A program made the translations under genes and the position numbers. A DNA stretch of 64,000 nt. Source: Rhodocytophaga rosea (GTDB taxonomy: Bacteria > Bacteroidota > Bacteroidia > Cytophagales > 172606-1). Below are positions 17,844-27,956 of the stretch, in pieces. The DNA is taken from positions 1,757,501 through 1,821,500 of the forward strand of contig NZ_CP048222.1 in NCBI RefSeq assembly GCF_010119975.1. The letters are read 5' to 3'. Positions within the stretch are counted from its first letter, which is position 1. Each line of letters opens with the position of its first letter. Under the pieces are notes generated by a model. It was not told the origin of the DNA. It ran no database searches and saw only the letters and a program-made list of their open reading frames with translations.

Positions 17844-20096
17844 ATGCTTACGCAAGCTTCTAAGAAGAAAAAATTCTCTAAAAAAGACAATAAGTTAAAT
17901 ATATGGATCGGCAAACCATACCCGCTTGGGGCTACCTGGGACGGCGATGGGGTGAATTTTGCCTTATTCGCTGAGAATGCTACCAAGGTAGAATTATGCC
18001 TGTTCCATTCTCCACAAGACGAATACGAATTTACCCGGATACGGATGCCGGAACAAACCGATCATGTATGGCATTGTTATATTCCGGGCTTAAAACCCGG
18101 CCAGTTATATGGCTATCGGGTATATGGTCCTTATCATCCGGAAGCTGGCTTACGTTTCAATCCGAATAAATTGCTTCTAGATCCCTATGCAAAAGCGATC
18201 AGCGGACGTATTAACTGGAGTGATGCCATGTTTGGCTATCCTGTAAACCTGGAGGATGAAAACAGGCATTTGCTGATGGATACCACTGACAGTGCACCAG
18301 GAATGAACCGCTCGGTGGTAACGGATGGCGCTTTCGACTGGGGCAACGACAAAAGTCCGAATATTCCGCTCAATGAATCGGTGATTTATGAAGTTCATGT
18401 AAAAGGATTTACTGCTACCCATCCTGGTATTGCACCTGAAATAAGAGGCACTTATGCGGCGCTGGCAACACCCGAAATTATAGACTATCTGAAAAGCCTG
18501 GGCGTTACAGCCGTAGAACTGCTACCAGTCCACCATTTTGTACACGACAAAGTACTGGTAGACAAAGGTCTGGTTAATTACTGGGGATACAATACCATCG
18601 GTTTTTTCGCACCGCATGCTCAATATTCCTCTATGGGAAAACTGGGACAGCAGGTACTGGAATTCAAGGCAATGGTAAAAACCCTGCACAAAGCCGGCAT
18701 TGAGGTTATTCTCGATGTAGTGTATAACCATACGGCCGAAGGAAATCATTTCGGACCTACCCTATCTTTCAAAGGAGTGGATAACCAGGCCTATTACCGG
18801 CTGGTGAACGGCACTCCGCAATATTACATGGATTATACAGGCACCGGCAATACGGTAAATATGCTGCACCCACGCACGCTACAACTGGTGATGGACAGCC
18901 TGCGCTACTGGATTTTAGAAATGCATGTGGATGGTTTCCGGTTTGATCTGGCTTCTACTCTGGCCCGCGGCTTACATGAAGTGGGAAAACTTTCCACGTT
19001 CCTGGATACGATACACCAGGACCCGGTTATTTCACAGGTGAAGCTGATTGCAGAACCCTGGGATATCGGCGAAGGTGGTTACCAGGTAGGTAATTTTCCG
19101 GTATTGTGGGCAGAATGGAATGGCAAATACCGCGATTGTGTACGTAAATTCTGGAAAGGCGACGACACAGGAGTAGCAGAACTTGCCTACCGCTTAAGTG
19201 GAAGCAGTGACTTATACCAGCACAATGGCCGCTTACCAGGTTCCAGCATTAATTTTGTAACAGCCCATGATGGGTTTACTTTACATGATCTGGTGAGTTA
19301 TAATGAGAAGCATAACCACGCCAATGGCGAAGGCAATAATGATGGCGAAAGTCATAATAACAGCTGGAATTGCGGCACAGAAGGTCCCACAGACGACCAG
19401 GAAATACTTATCCTGCGGGAGAAACAAAAACGTAATTTTCTGGCTACTCTGTTTTTAAGTCAGGGTGTACCCATGCTGCTCAGCGGTGACGAATATGGCC
19501 GTACCCAGTTTGGGAATAATAATGTATACTGCCAGGATAATGAAACCAGCTGGTTTAACTGGGACTGGACACCCGAACAGCAGGATCTGTTTGAATTTAC
19601 CAGCCTGATGATCAAACTCAGAAAAGAGCATCCGGTATTACACCGCCGTAAATTTTTTCATGGGCGTGAAATTCAGGGTACTAACATCAGAGATATTCGT
19701 TGGATGCGTTCGGACGGAAAAGACATGACCAGAAAAGAATGGCATACTTCTCATACCCGCTGCTTAGGAATGGTATTAAATGGCCAGGTAATGAGTGAGT
19801 TTGATGAAAGAGGCCGTAGAATTAAAGATGACGTATTTCTCGTTCTCGTGAACAGCTATTGGGAACCCATACCTTTTACTGTCCCCGCCCGTCCATTGAA
19901 CTCTTCGTGGGAAGTACTGGTAGATACGCACCGGAACGTTAAGGAAGGCGAAGGAGATATTATTGCTTTCAGAGAAGCTTATGAATTACAACCTCGTTCT
20001 CTGGTACTCATGCGGCAGATTCGTCCTGAAAAAAATGTACAAACTCATACTTTGAACGGGAAGGCAAAGAAACCTAAAAAGACTCTTAAAAAATAA
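17844..20096 (+). CDS. glgX: Glycogen debranching enzyme GlgX
   Basis: Isoamylase-type GH13 enzyme that removes alpha-1,6 branches from glycogen limit dextrin. The 750 residues comprise an N-terminal CBM48 domain ([22 protein letters not shown], 25-46) and a full (beta/alpha)8 domain. Catalytic motifs are intact: DVVYNH at 291-296, nucleophile D368 in GFRFDLA, acid/base E404 in LIAEPWD, and H475-D476 in [11 protein letters not shown] Lys-rich C-terminal tail is present. No other glycogen gene is adjacent. ATG 17844 is directly followed by a Lys-rich N-terminus. A 21-bp hairpin lies 2 bases after the stop. Confidence 0.95.
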   Translation: MLTQASKKKKFSKKDNKLNIWIGKPYPLGATWDGDGVNFALFAENATKVELCLFHSPQDEYEFTRIRMPEQTDHVWHCYIPGLKPGQLYGYRVYGPYHPEAGLRFNPNKLLLDPYAKAISGRINWSDAMFGYPVNLEDENRHLLMDTTDSAPGMNRSVVTDGAFDWGNDKSPNIPLNESVIYEVHVKGFTATHPGIAPEIRGTYAALATPEIIDYLKSLGVTAVELLPVHHFVHDKVLVDKGLVNYWGYNTIGFFAPHAQYSSMGKLGQQVLEFKAMVKTLHKAGIEVILDVVYNHTAEGNHFGPTLSFKGVDNQAYYRLVNGTPQYYMDYTGTGNTVNMLHPRTLQLVMDSLRYWILEMHVDGFRFDLASTLARGLHEVGKLSTFLDTIHQDPVISQVKLIAEPWDIGEGGYQVGNFPVLWAEWNGKYRDCVRKFWKGDDTGVAELAYRLSGSSDLYQHNGRLPGSSINFVTAHDGFTLHDLVSYNEKHNHANGEGNNDGESHNNSWNCGTEGPTDDQEILILREKQKRNFLATLFLSQGVPMLLSGDEYGRTQFGNNNVYCQDNETSWFNWDWTPEQQDLFEFTSLMIKLRKEHPVLHRRKFFHGREIQGTNIRDIRWMRSDGKDMTRKEWHTSHTRCLGMVLNGQVMSEFDERGRRIKDDVFLVLVNSYWEPIPFTVPARPLNSSWEVLVDTHRNVKEGEGDIIAFREAYELQPRSLVLMRQIRPEKNVQTHTLNGKAKKPKKTLKK

Positions 20097-20098
20097 AT

Positions 20099-20152
20099 GC
20101 CATACTAACTGTGTGTAGCGATATTACTATTGCTACACACAGTTAGTATGGC
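20099..20152. terminator. Bidirectional hairpin between convergent genes
   Basis: A perfect 21-bp stem pairs 20099-20119 with 20132-20152 around a 12-base loop. It sits between the glgX stop and the stop of the T9SS cargo gene on the other strand. No long T run follows on either side, so termination would depend on the stem. Confidence 0.75.
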
Positions 20153-20174
20153 AACCTGCCACTACATACGCTTC

Positions 20175-21323
20175 TTATGGAAGCACTGTGATTTTCTGAG
20201 GATAGCTTACCCCTGTATCTGTATATAGGCGGCAAAAATAGGTCTGAGAACGAAGCCCTGTCACTGGTACGATTATCTTACTGGCAGCAGCAGGCACTGG
20301 TATGTTCCGTATGGCCTCACCTATTGTGTTGTACATTTCCAGACGAACGGATTTACTTCCTGGTGGAACACTCATGGGAATAATAAATTGCCCGGCTGCG
20401 GGATTAGGAAAAGGAGTACCCAGGCGAATATCAGGCTGGGGTAATAATCTGTTTAAACCAGTGGTAAGCGGACAAATATCGAGCTGGTATAATTTACGGC
20501 CTACACCAAAAGCTTCTTCATCACTAATATACACACGGCAATTATCTACAAAACATATTCCCTCTTTCTGGGTAACGCCATTAAAAGTAAGCTTGGTAAG
20601 TTGTCCCTTGAAGAATTGAGAACCCTGAAAATCAGAAAAGCAATACAAATTGCCATATGAAAGCAATACCAGCTTTTTTTTATCCTGGCTTATATCAGCA
20701 GCTGTGATCTGACTCAATAGGGGTTCGTTTCCGGTAGAAAACCGGTCTACATAACTTGCCGTGAAGGTTCCAGGGGTAGCAGGCAGTTTATACAATCTGG
20801 TAAATCCATCGAAAGGTATCGTCCGGTTTTTAGAAAATAAGAACAAGGAATCGTTAAAAAACACCATTGCCTCCATATCAAAATTCTTCTGGGCATCCGC
20901 AGGCGGAAAGGCGGTCTGGTCGGCATAGGTAAAGTTGATCACCTCAGCTAGTACACTATTCCCACTGAATGTAAGCGGGTCTGGAATTTTATAAATCCGC
21001 AGATTCTGGCGGTTATTGTCATTGTTGCCGAAATCCCCGATGTAAATATTGCCATTATCGTCCCTTGTAATTTCCTCCCAGTCAACATTGGTAGCATTGG
21101 TGATGGTAATACTTCTAACCAGATTGCCTAAGGTATCTATTCCATACAATACTGGCTGTCCACCGCTATCATTATGTGACCATATTATGTTCGCATTACT
21201 AGCCTCCAAGCCAGATGTCTCACTTAATACAGCAGGAAGACTAGCCACCTGCCTTACCGCAACCGTTTGTGCGTGGGCGGCCGCAGCAAGCAAAAGAAAG
21301 CAAAAAACAAGTGTATATTTCAT
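20175..21323 (-). CDS. Secreted beta-propeller-like protein with type A T9SS sorting domain
   Basis: A 382-residue exported protein. A Sec signal peptide (MKYTLVFCFLLLAAAAHAQ) is followed by a repeated beta-sheet region (SETSGLEAS, WSHNDSG, DWEEITRDDNGNIYIGDFGNN, NFDMEAMVFFNDSLFLFSKN), reminiscent of SdiA-regulated/phytase-like propellers. The last ~75 residues are a type A Por secretion domain (GTPFPNPAAGQFII ... MYNTIGEAI ... TYFCRLYTDTG), so the protein is delivered to the cell surface or medium. Ligand unknown. It is convergent with glgX. Confidence 0.85.
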   Translation of the reverse strand: MKYTLVFCFLLLAAAAHAQTVAVRQVASLPAVLSETSGLEASNANIIWSHNDSGGQPVLYGIDTLGNLVRSITITNATNVDWEEITRDDNGNIYIGDFGNNDNNRQNLRIYKIPDPLTFSGNSVLAEVINFTYADQTAFPPADAQKNFDMEAMVFFNDSLFLFSKNRTIPFDGFTRLYKLPATPGTFTASYVDRFSTGNEPLLSQITAADISQDKKKLVLLSYGNLYCFSDFQGSQFFKGQLTKLTFNGVTQKEGICFVDNCRVYISDEEAFGVGRKLYQLDICPLTTGLNRLLPQPDIRLGTPFPNPAAGQFIIPMSVPPGSKSVRLEMYNTIGEAIRNIPVPAAASKIIVPVTGLRSQTYFCRLYTDTGVSYPQKITVLP

Positions 21324-21413
21324 GGTTTAATATCTGTCAATTGTCATGATTCATTCGGCCAAATATAGACTTTGAAATCTACGAATGAATTATAAGAATT
21401 GACTACAGACTAA

Positions 21414-23237
21414 TCAGATGTTTTCAGACAAGGTATATTTCCGACCTTTATTTACTTCTTTCAGATACACCATGAGGGGTTGAAAATAATTGAGCATGGC
21501 TTCCGCATTCAACTCTTTTCCGGTAGATTCTTTCAAGAGTTCTCTCCAGTCACGGCTGGCACCCGGCGAAAGAATTTGCTTTAAGAAATCTCCTGTTGGT
21601 TTGCTGCCATAATAATTGGTGGCTTTGGGATTTTGTTTGAGAATATGGGTAGCAATATGATCGTGTAACTGAAACAGCAGCGCATAGGATAAGGCATAAT
21701 CATAATACTGGGCTGCATCATCATTTATGTGAGTTTTGGATGCTGCATCACAGTACTCTTCTCCTCGTGGCGAAGGAGGTATCATTCCCTGGTATTTGGC
21801 CGTCAGTTCCCACCAGCGTTTATTATATTGGTCAGCAGGCAGATTGTTTACATACAGATCGTGCTCAAATTCCGTCATTACGCCGGCAGAAAAAGGAATA
21901 AACACAATATAATTGAGCGCTTCTTTCAAGAGTTCCTGGGTTTCGTCGGTTTTGGTTTCCGGCTTAATTAACTGCAGATTCGCCAGAAAAGGTTTTTGCA
22001 TGGCAGCCAGTCCCATCATACTTCCCACCGCTTCATGAAAAGCCCTGTTGGCACCAGAACGCAACAAAGGCGGCACTCCCGGATTGGTATAACTCATATA
22101 ATAATATACATGTCCTAGTTCATGATGGGTGGTTTCGTACCATTCGGAATTTGGAATTACGCTCATCAAACTTCTTACATCCTGTTGCAAATCCATATGC
22201 CAGGCCGAAGCATGGTTATTTTTCTTATATTTTGCTTCCACCGGAGCCGGATACAAACTTGACTTTTCATAAAAGGATTTGGGAAGCGAATCAAACCCTA
22301 GACTGATATAAAACCTTTCGGCTTGTTTTACCAGCCATTCCGGACCTTTACTGGCCAGTACGCCATCTAAATCTATACCTTCTACCTCCACCATACCAGA
22401 CCAGTCTTGCCCCCAGCGGTTAGGTACCCAGTGAGCGGGCAACATATCAGGAACTTGAGTTTGTCCATATTTTTTAGCGAGTTCATACCTGGCATAAGTA
22501 TGCAATTCCCGGTATAATGGCCATACATCCTGAATGAGTTTTTTGTTGATCTTCATCATCTCCGGAACATCTATCCCGTATTCAGAAACCTGGTAGGAGA
22601 AATAATCTTTATAGCCGAGTGCCTGTACGGTCTTGTTTCTTAATTGTTGTAACTCGGTAAGGCCGGTTTTGAGGTTTTTTCCTACTTCTTTGCTGGCTGT
22701 CCAGGCATTCAAACGCCTGGTTATATTCTTTTCGTCTTTCAGAATCTCATCAATGTCGTTGGTAGTGACTGGTTTTCCATTGAGCGTAAAATTATATCCG
22801 AAAAGTTTTTCTGTCTGGGCGGTTTCCGCTTTGATCCTTTTTTTTACCACATCCGAAACCGTAGCCGGATTATTGGCTGCCGCATACAAAATGGTACGTA
22901 ACTGCCTTACCTGAATAGAATCTAGTTTATTGCTTTGTGCCAGGTATTGCCTTGCTTTTTCAATATTTTCTTTGCTTCCGGTAAAAGCGGCCAGGGCTTC
23001 GCTGGTGAGTTGTGTCTGGTAAGCATTTGTGGTATCTCCCTCTACGATGTGCGTATTCGTTTCCCATTGTGCTAGTGAAGATTTATAATACAGGTCTACA
23101 AATTGCCTGGTGTAAGCATCAAGGTATTGCTGAACTTCAGTGGTAAGGGAATTTTCTTCCTGTTTATCTGTGGGTTGCGTAGAACAGGATAATAAAATTA
23201 TACCCAGCAAAATACAGACAGCTACTTTTTTCATCAT
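21414..23237 (-). CDS. M2 family peptidyl-dipeptidase (ACE-like) lipoprotein
   Basis: A zinc metallopeptidase of the angiotensin-converting-enzyme family, 607 residues. A lipoprotein signal ends at the lipobox LLSC with Cys18, so it is membrane-anchored outside the cytoplasm. The zinc motif HELGH is at H372-H376, with the third ligand E402 in HEAVGSMMGL. The long helical N-terminal half is typical of M2 proteases. The enzyme likely removes C-terminal dipeptides from peptides. Starts at ATG 23237; Met2 is also possible. Confidence 0.93.
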   Translation of the reverse strand: MMKKVAVCILLGIILLSCSTQPTDKQEENSLTTEVQQYLDAYTRQFVDLYYKSSLAQWETNTHIVEGDTTNAYQTQLTSEALAAFTGSKENIEKARQYLAQSNKLDSIQVRQLRTILYAAANNPATVSDVVKKRIKAETAQTEKLFGYNFTLNGKPVTTNDIDEILKDEKNITRRLNAWTASKEVGKNLKTGLTELQQLRNKTVQALGYKDYFSYQVSEYGIDVPEMMKINKKLIQDVWPLYRELHTYARYELAKKYGQTQVPDMLPAHWVPNRWGQDWSGMVEVEGIDLDGVLASKGPEWLVKQAERFYISLGFDSLPKSFYEKSSLYPAPVEAKYKKNNHASAWHMDLQQDVRSLMSVIPNSEWYETTHHELGHVYYYMSYTNPGVPPLLRSGANRAFHEAVGSMMGLAAMQKPFLANLQLIKPETKTDETQELLKEALNYIVFIPFSAGVMTEFEHDLYVNNLPADQYNKRWWELTAKYQGMIPPSPRGEEYCDAASKTHINDDAAQYYDYALSYALLFQLHDHIATHILKQNPKATNYYGSKPTGDFLKQILSPGASRDWRELLKESTGKELNAEAMLNYFQPLMVYLKEVNKGRKYTLSENI

Positions 23238-23374
23238 GACTGAAGTGTTTAATAATAATTTTTACTGAATTATAAATAGGTAAGAACAATGGGCATTCTA
23301 TCGTTAAATGTAGTAATGATTAACTGGAAGGAGTAAAGATTCTCTGAATATTTTTAGTATGATCCAGTTTTTAT

Positions 23375-23406
23375 AAATTGATATACACCTAAATTGATAT
23401 ACACCT
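23375..23406 (+). repeat. Perfect 16-bp tandem repeat
   Basis: AAATTGATATACACCT occurs twice back to back (23375-23390, 23391-23406), ending 19 bases before the next start codon. It could be a regulator site or slippage. Confidence 0.7.
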
Positions 23407-23425
23407 TCTAAACTACATTCCGAAA

Positions 23426-24187
23426 ATGAGAAGTTTTAAATTATTATCCATTGTTTTGATTATTATTACCGGATTTACCTTTACCAAAACACCTGTTTTA
23501 CCGGAAGCAACACAGCAAGCCAGCACACTACAAGGAGCCTGGCGGCTGGTTTCTACAGATGCCAGTTCAGGCAAAGAGCCACTTACAGCTGTAAAAATTT
23601 ATTCAGATAATTTTTTTATGGTATCCTACTATGATTTGTCAGGGAAAAATTTTATTAGTTCTACCGGAGGTACCTATAGCTTTAAAGACGGTAAATACAC
23701 TGAAACTATAGAATTTAACACAGCTGAATCATTAGAAGTAGGAAACACCATCAATTTTTCTGCAGCTATGAAAAAGCAGGATTTAAAACTTACCGATAGC
23801 CGTACTAAAAAAGAAGAAGTCTGGATGCGGATTGAGGAACCTGCCAACAGCCCTCTGGCCGGTGCCTGGCGTATTACAGGTAGGGAACAAAATGGACAGA
23901 TATCTCCGATGCAGCAAGGTCCGAGAAAAACGATAAAAATATTATCAGGTTCCAGATTTCAGTGGGCAGCTTTTAATACAGAAACCAAACAATTCTCAGG
24001 CACTGGCGGAGGCACCTATACTGCAAAAGACGGGAATTATACCGAAAGCATTGAGTTTTTTTCCAGAGATGGAAACCGGGTTGGTTCAAGCCTTACTTTT
24101 AAATACGAGGTAAAAGGAAATGACTGGCATCATAGCGGATTGAGTTCAACCGGTAATAAAATATATGAAGTGTGGTCGAAGCAGTAA
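23426..24187 (+). CDS. Secreted protein with two tandem lipocalin-like domains
   Basis: A 253-residue exported protein (signal peptide MRSFKLLSIVLIIITGFTFT). The mature part is an internal duplication. Copy 1 begins GAWRLVSTDASSGKE and contains FISSTGGTYSFKDGKYTETIEF; copy 2 begins GAWRITGREQNGQIS and contains FSGTGGGTYTAKDGNYTESIEF. Each copy ends with a Trp-containing strand (EVWMR; EVWSKQ). The repeat is seen directly; the lipocalin-like fold and a binding role are inference. A 16-bp tandem repeat lies just upstream and a terminator just downstream. Confidence 0.8.
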   Translation: MRSFKLLSIVLIIITGFTFTKTPVLPEATQQASTLQGAWRLVSTDASSGKEPLTAVKIYSDNFFMVSYYDLSGKNFISSTGGTYSFKDGKYTETIEFNTAESLEVGNTINFSAAMKKQDLKLTDSRTKKEEVWMRIEEPANSPLAGAWRITGREQNGQISPMQQGPRKTIKILSGSRFQWAAFNTETKQFSGTGGGTYTAKDGNYTESIEFFSRDGNRVGSSLTFKYEVKGNDWHHSGLSSTGNKIYEVWSKQ

Positions 24188-24230
24188 TTGTTTGACTTTA
24201 AATTTTATCAGGATATATATTAATAAACAA

Positions 24231-24256
24231 AAAGCCTGCTCGTTGGAGCAGGCTTT
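24231..24256. terminator. Bidirectional terminator
   Basis: An 11-bp perfect stem (24231-24241 with 24246-24256, AAAGCCTGCTC/GAGCAGGCTTT) with loop GTTG lies between two convergent genes; both outer flanks are A/T rich. Confidence 0.88.
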
Positions 24257-24285
24257 CGCATTAGATTTTAAGTGGAATTTCTTAG

Positions 24286-26073
24286 TTACTTAATGGCATT
24301 CTTGAATGTTTCAGAATTAGCAAAAGCATTAAATTCCAGGTCTTCCAAAGCTTTAGCTCTTAGGCTGCTATCAGCACTGATTGCTTTCTTCAGAGATTCA
24401 ACCATGGTGCTTTCGTTTTTAGCTCTGGCCGCAGCAATAGCTGTTACATAGTAAGTCCAGGCATCAGCTTGTTTGCTGGAAGCTTCATTCAAGGTAGCAA
24501 TAGCAGCATCATATTGTTTGGCAAGTACCTGAGCCAGACCTTTGTTGTATAATACTACAGCAGAATCACCAGCCTGCGATAAAGTGTTGATAGCTTCAGT
24601 ATACTGAGCAGCTCTGATTTGCATGATACCTTTTGTAGCATTAATAGCTTTGGTTACATCTTCGTTGCCAGTTTGCTGAGCAGCTTTGTTCACCGCTTCC
24701 ATCGCTTCGTTTTTCATCCCTTTCATAGTATAAGCTACGGCCAGGTTATTATACACTTCAGCTGTTTCCTGCTTGTTTTTAGCCATTTCCAGGTGAGTAA
24801 TTGCCATATCTACCAGTTGAGTCATTTTGGCTTTGTCTGTTTCTTTTTTAGCCAGTTCCAGGTGAACAGCACCTAAATCGTTGTGTGACTGCCAGCTATC
24901 GCTTTTCTTTACAGAAACCTCGTAGATACCTCTTTTCTCATTCAGATCAGGAGTTAATGTAGCTGCATAAGCCAGTTCATTGTTTCTCAATAGAGAAGTA
25001 TCTCCTCTTCCTTCAGCCATCTGGCGAGCCAGTGCAGATAGTTCAGAAGCTGGTTTTTTCTCCATTAAGGTCAGAATTTCAGTTTGGGCTGTTCTCAGTT
25101 TAGGATAAACCTGGCCTAGTAATTTTCTGTAAGAAGGTAAGCTGTGCAGCTGGTCTTCTTTTTGCTCAAAATCACCTTCTCCATCGATAATAGAAAGAAT
25201 CTGAGATTTCTGATCTTCTTCAATGATATCAGTAACAGATAAGGTATCTTTCAGCATTTGCCAGTCTTCAATCACTGGTTTCAATACAAATTCGATAGAA
25301 TCAGCAGTATCGTTGTTGTATTTGAAAGCGCGCATTTTACCACGGTAGTACTTTTCGATGGCCTGTGCCCGGTTTTCAGATAATTTAGAGTTGACACGTT
25401 CAGCGCCTTCCGGAGAGTGAGTACCAGTAACAGTTACTGTTTTAGTTACGTTTTTCTCAGAAATGAAAGCATCCAGGAATTTACCTCTTTTGCTTCTGGT
25501 TTCGCTGGTTTGTAACTGAGCACTACCCTGAGGGAAGAAGAAAGCTACATCTGTTGGTTCAAATTCCGGATTTGGATTGTAACCTGTTTCAGCAAAAGCC
25601 ACCAGGTTAGGATCTTTTACCAGGCGGGAAGTAGTAATAATACCAGGAGCTACCACCATTTCGGGAGTAGTTTTGGCTTTTTTACCTTTAGCAGCCGTAC
25701 CGGTTACTACCAGGTTTCCTCTCTGCATATCATCAGTATAAGGGAAGCTAAAGCTTTTTTCTGCTTTAGGCTGCTCTTTTTTAGCATTCGGATAATCTGC
25801 TGCATTAAAAACCAGGTCACCTACATCAGTCTTTTTTTCTCCGGCTTTATAATCAATATCTGCTGTATACGTAGTTTTCTTTTTCAACATTTTTACAGGC
25901 AAGGAAGCAGACATATCAAATTTAACCTCTTCACCATGTACTTCCAATGGATTTGGAGTTACCGTTAACTGCTGATCTTTTGACATTTTCACCATCTTAG
26001 GCAATGTGCAGCCTGAAAGGCTGACAATTACACAAACGGTCATTGTTGACAGTAAATTTTTCGTTCGAATCAT
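24286..26073 (-). CDS. OmpA-like/TPR outer-membrane lipoprotein
   Basis: A 595-residue envelope protein. The lipoprotein signal has lipobox LSGC (Cys22). A beta-rich N-terminal region follows (about 30-165). An OmpA-like part is centred near residues 176-250 (FFFPQGSAQLQTSE, VTVTGTHSPEGAERVN..LSENRAQAIEKYYRG), suggesting peptidoglycan contact. A C-terminal block (about 390-590) resembles TPR repeats rich in Ala (NNLAVAYTMKGMKNEAMEA, YNKGLAQVLAKQYDAAIATL). The OmpA-TPR combination is common in Cytophagales envelope proteins of unknown role. Strong A/T-rich region upstream; single gene. Confidence 0.82.
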   Translation of the reverse strand: MIRTKNLLSTMTVCVIVSLSGCTLPKMVKMSKDQQLTVTPNPLEVHGEEVKFDMSASLPVKMLKKKTTYTADIDYKAGEKKTDVGDLVFNAADYPNAKKEQPKAEKSFSFPYTDDMQRGNLVVTGTAAKGKKAKTTPEMVVAPGIITTSRLVKDPNLVAFAETGYNPNPEFEPTDVAFFFPQGSAQLQTSETRSKRGKFLDAFISEKNVTKTVTVTGTHSPEGAERVNSKLSENRAQAIEKYYRGKMRAFKYNNDTADSIEFVLKPVIEDWQMLKDTLSVTDIIEEDQKSQILSIIDGEGDFEQKEDQLHSLPSYRKLLGQVYPKLRTAQTEILTLMEKKPASELSALARQMAEGRGDTSLLRNNELAYAATLTPDLNEKRGIYEVSVKKSDSWQSHNDLGAVHLELAKKETDKAKMTQLVDMAITHLEMAKNKQETAEVYNNLAVAYTMKGMKNEAMEAVNKAAQQTGNEDVTKAINATKGIMQIRAAQYTEAINTLSQAGDSAVVLYNKGLAQVLAKQYDAAIATLNEASSKQADAWTYYVTAIAAARAKNESTMVESLKKAISADSSLRAKALEDLEFNAFANSETFKNAIK

Positions 26074-26222
26074 GGTTTAATTTGTTTAAGTTGCGATTTG
26101 GATTTGGGTGCGAAATTATTGTTATAAATAAATTTATTACTATTTTACCGACACTTTTTTTGTAAATAACGTATAAAACAGCTATGTTCAACCTACGTTT
26201 TTTTATAAAATTTGTTTAACCT

Positions 26223-26444
26223 ATGCATAAAATTCAATCATTTTTCGAAAACCAGGCATTTGGGGTATGTACTCGACTGGGCGAAAAGTTAGGAATTTCG
26301 ATCTGCAGCATTCGTTTATTTTTTATTTATAGCTCCTTTCTAACGTTCGGCTCCCCAATTATTGTATATCTGTCCCTGGCTTTTATTATAAATATGCGAA
26401 AACACCTTCGCCGCAATAGTCATCCTTCTGTCTGGGAATTTTAA
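26223..26444 (+). CDS. Minimal PspC-like membrane protein
   Basis: A 73-residue protein matching short Bacteroidota PspC-family members: FGVCTRLGEKLGISICSIRLFFIYSSFLTFGSP (about 14-46) followed by a transmembrane helix and a basic end (RKHLRR). PspC domains sense or bind at the inner membrane in the envelope stress response; the short forms have no assigned role. Its stop overlaps the stop of the convergent glycosyltransferase by 3 bases. Confidence 0.75.
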   Translation: MHKIQSFFENQAFGVCTRLGEKLGISICSIRLFFIYSSFLTFGSPIIVYLSLAFIINMRKHLRRNSHPSVWEF

Positions 26445-27457
26445 AATAGCAGTTCACTAAATTTTTTTTTCTTTTCTACAAAAAAGGCATACACGATACT
26501 GCCGTCGTACATTTGAGCATATCTTGTATCATGAGTTTGCGGAAGGCCCTGCTTTCTGCGGCTTCTCCACAATAAAAAATACCTGTAAAAATTAAAATGA
26601 GCGCCCACTACTGCCAGAAAATCCCTGGGTGAATCTGATATCAGAAATTTAATGGCGGCTATTCCATCCAGTATCAGCCGGATAAAAATAACAGGCAACA
26701 GCTGAGAGGCCGGAAGATTTTTATACAGCAACACTAATCCATTCCTGAAATTGAGAAATGTTTTCCTTGGATTCGATTTAGGCAAGGTACCTCCGCCAAT
26801 GTGGTATACTTCACTCTGTCCACAGGTATACATGGTGTATCCGGCATTTTTCATTCTCCAGCAAAGGTCTATTTCTTCCATATGTGCGAAAAAATATTCA
26901 TCCAGTCCTCCGGTTTTCCAATAAGCTTCAGCCCTCACAAACATGCAGGCACCGCTTGCCCAGAAAACTTCCTTTGTATCATCATATTGCCCGGTATCTT
27001 CTTCCAGGCTTGTAAAAATTCTTCCCCGGCAAAAAGGATAACCCCACTTATCGATAAACCCACCGGCAGCACCAGCATATTCAAAAAGGTGTTTCTGGTG
27101 AAAATACTTTATTTTGGGCTGGCAGGCACCAATGTTACGATTACTGTTCATCAGTTGTATCAGCGGATTAAGCCAGCCTAGCGTTACTTCCACATCTGAA
27201 TTCAGCAGAACATAATAATGCGTTTGTATCTGCTGTAAGGCCAGGTTATATCCTTTGCTGAATCCCTCATTTTTTCCTAATAAAATAACCTTCACCGAAG
27301 GAAACAGACTTGAAATCAATTCAACCGAACCATCGGTAGAACCGTTGTCTGCTACAATCACCTGACTATCCGGACTGTATTGAACCACTGAGGGAAGAAA
27401 TTGCTCCAGGTATTTTTTTCCATTATGGTTCAATATGACCACCGCTACTTGTGTCAT
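26441..27457 (-). CDS. Family 2 glycosyltransferase
   Basis: A 338-residue GT-A enzyme, probably adding a sugar to an envelope polysaccharide. Motifs: VAVVILNHNGKKYLEQFLPS (3-22), NGSTDGS near 40, LNSDVEV near 86-92 (DxD-like), and ..FWASGACMFVRAEAYWKTGGLDEYFFAHMEEIDLCWR with the ED acceptor motif around 190. The C-terminus adds a helical region (FLNFRNGLVLLYKN). Acceptor and donor unknown. Its ATG lies 1 base after the ybaB stop, so it is second in an operon with ybaB. Confidence 0.9.
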   Translation of the reverse strand: MTQVAVVILNHNGKKYLEQFLPSVVQYSPDSQVIVADNGSTDGSVELISSLFPSVKVILLGKNEGFSKGYNLALQQIQTHYYVLLNSDVEVTLGWLNPLIQLMNSNRNIGACQPKIKYFHQKHLFEYAGAAGGFIDKWGYPFCRGRIFTSLEEDTGQYDDTKEVFWASGACMFVRAEAYWKTGGLDEYFFAHMEEIDLCWRMKNAGYTMYTCGQSEVYHIGGGTLPKSNPRKTFLNFRNGLVLLYKNLPASQLLPVIFIRLILDGIAAIKFLISDSPRDFLAVVGAHFNFYRYFLLWRSRRKQGLPQTHDTRYAQMYDGSIVYAFFVEKKKKFSELLF

Positions 27458-27458
27458 C

Positions 27459-27791
27459 TTACAGCAGGCTGCTCAGGTCCATGCCAGGAATATTGGGTAA
27501 TATACCTTGTGTCGTTTTTTTGAGTTCCTCCCGGGCTTTACCATCTACTTCAGCTAAAGCTTTATTTACTGCGGCTACTACCAGGTCTTGCAGCATTTCC
27601 CGGTCATCAGGCTTAATAACGTCTGGGTCGATCTCAATTTTGACAACCTGTTTTTTTCCGTTCACAGTGGCTTTTACCATACCGGCACCTGCCTCGGCAC
27701 TGGCTTGTATGTGAACGAGGTTATCCTGGGCTTCTTTCATTTTTGCCTGCAAATCCTTGATTTTGCCAAGCATTCCCATCATATCAAACAT
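27459..27791 (-). CDS. YbaB/EbfC nucleoid-associated protein
   Basis: A 110-residue DNA-binding protein of the YbaB/EbfC family, which binds DNA as a dimer and affects chromosome organisation. Characteristic segments are MLGKIKDLQAKMKEAQ (7-22), AGAGMVKATVNGKKQVVKIEID (34-55) and a late DLVVAAVNKALAEV. It is first in a two-gene operon with the glycosyltransferase. ATG at 27791. Confidence 0.93.
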   Translation of the reverse strand: MFDMMGMLGKIKDLQAKMKEAQDNLVHIQASAEAGAGMVKATVNGKKQVVKIEIDPDVIKPDDREMLQDLVVAAVNKALAEVDGKAREELKKTTQGILPNIPGMDLSSLL

Positions 27792-27956
27792 ATAGATTGG
27801 TGTTAGGTTAACGTTAGATTGTTTATTTTTATTAAAACATGGATTTATACAAATGCCCGGATAGGGTAACCCAGCTTCACATTATGATAAAGTATGGCAA
27901 TGTATGTTTATTTGGCTAGATTTCGATGAAAATTTCTGCAGAAGCATCTAAAAATG

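Noticed and set aside
17689-17898. Plus-strand ORF before glgX
   Set aside because: It overlaps the start of glgX in another frame, has low-complexity hydrophobic sequence and no homology that I recognise.
20099-20152. The 21-bp palindrome as a mobile-element end or operator
   Set aside because: Its position exactly between the stops of two convergent genes fits a bidirectional terminator.
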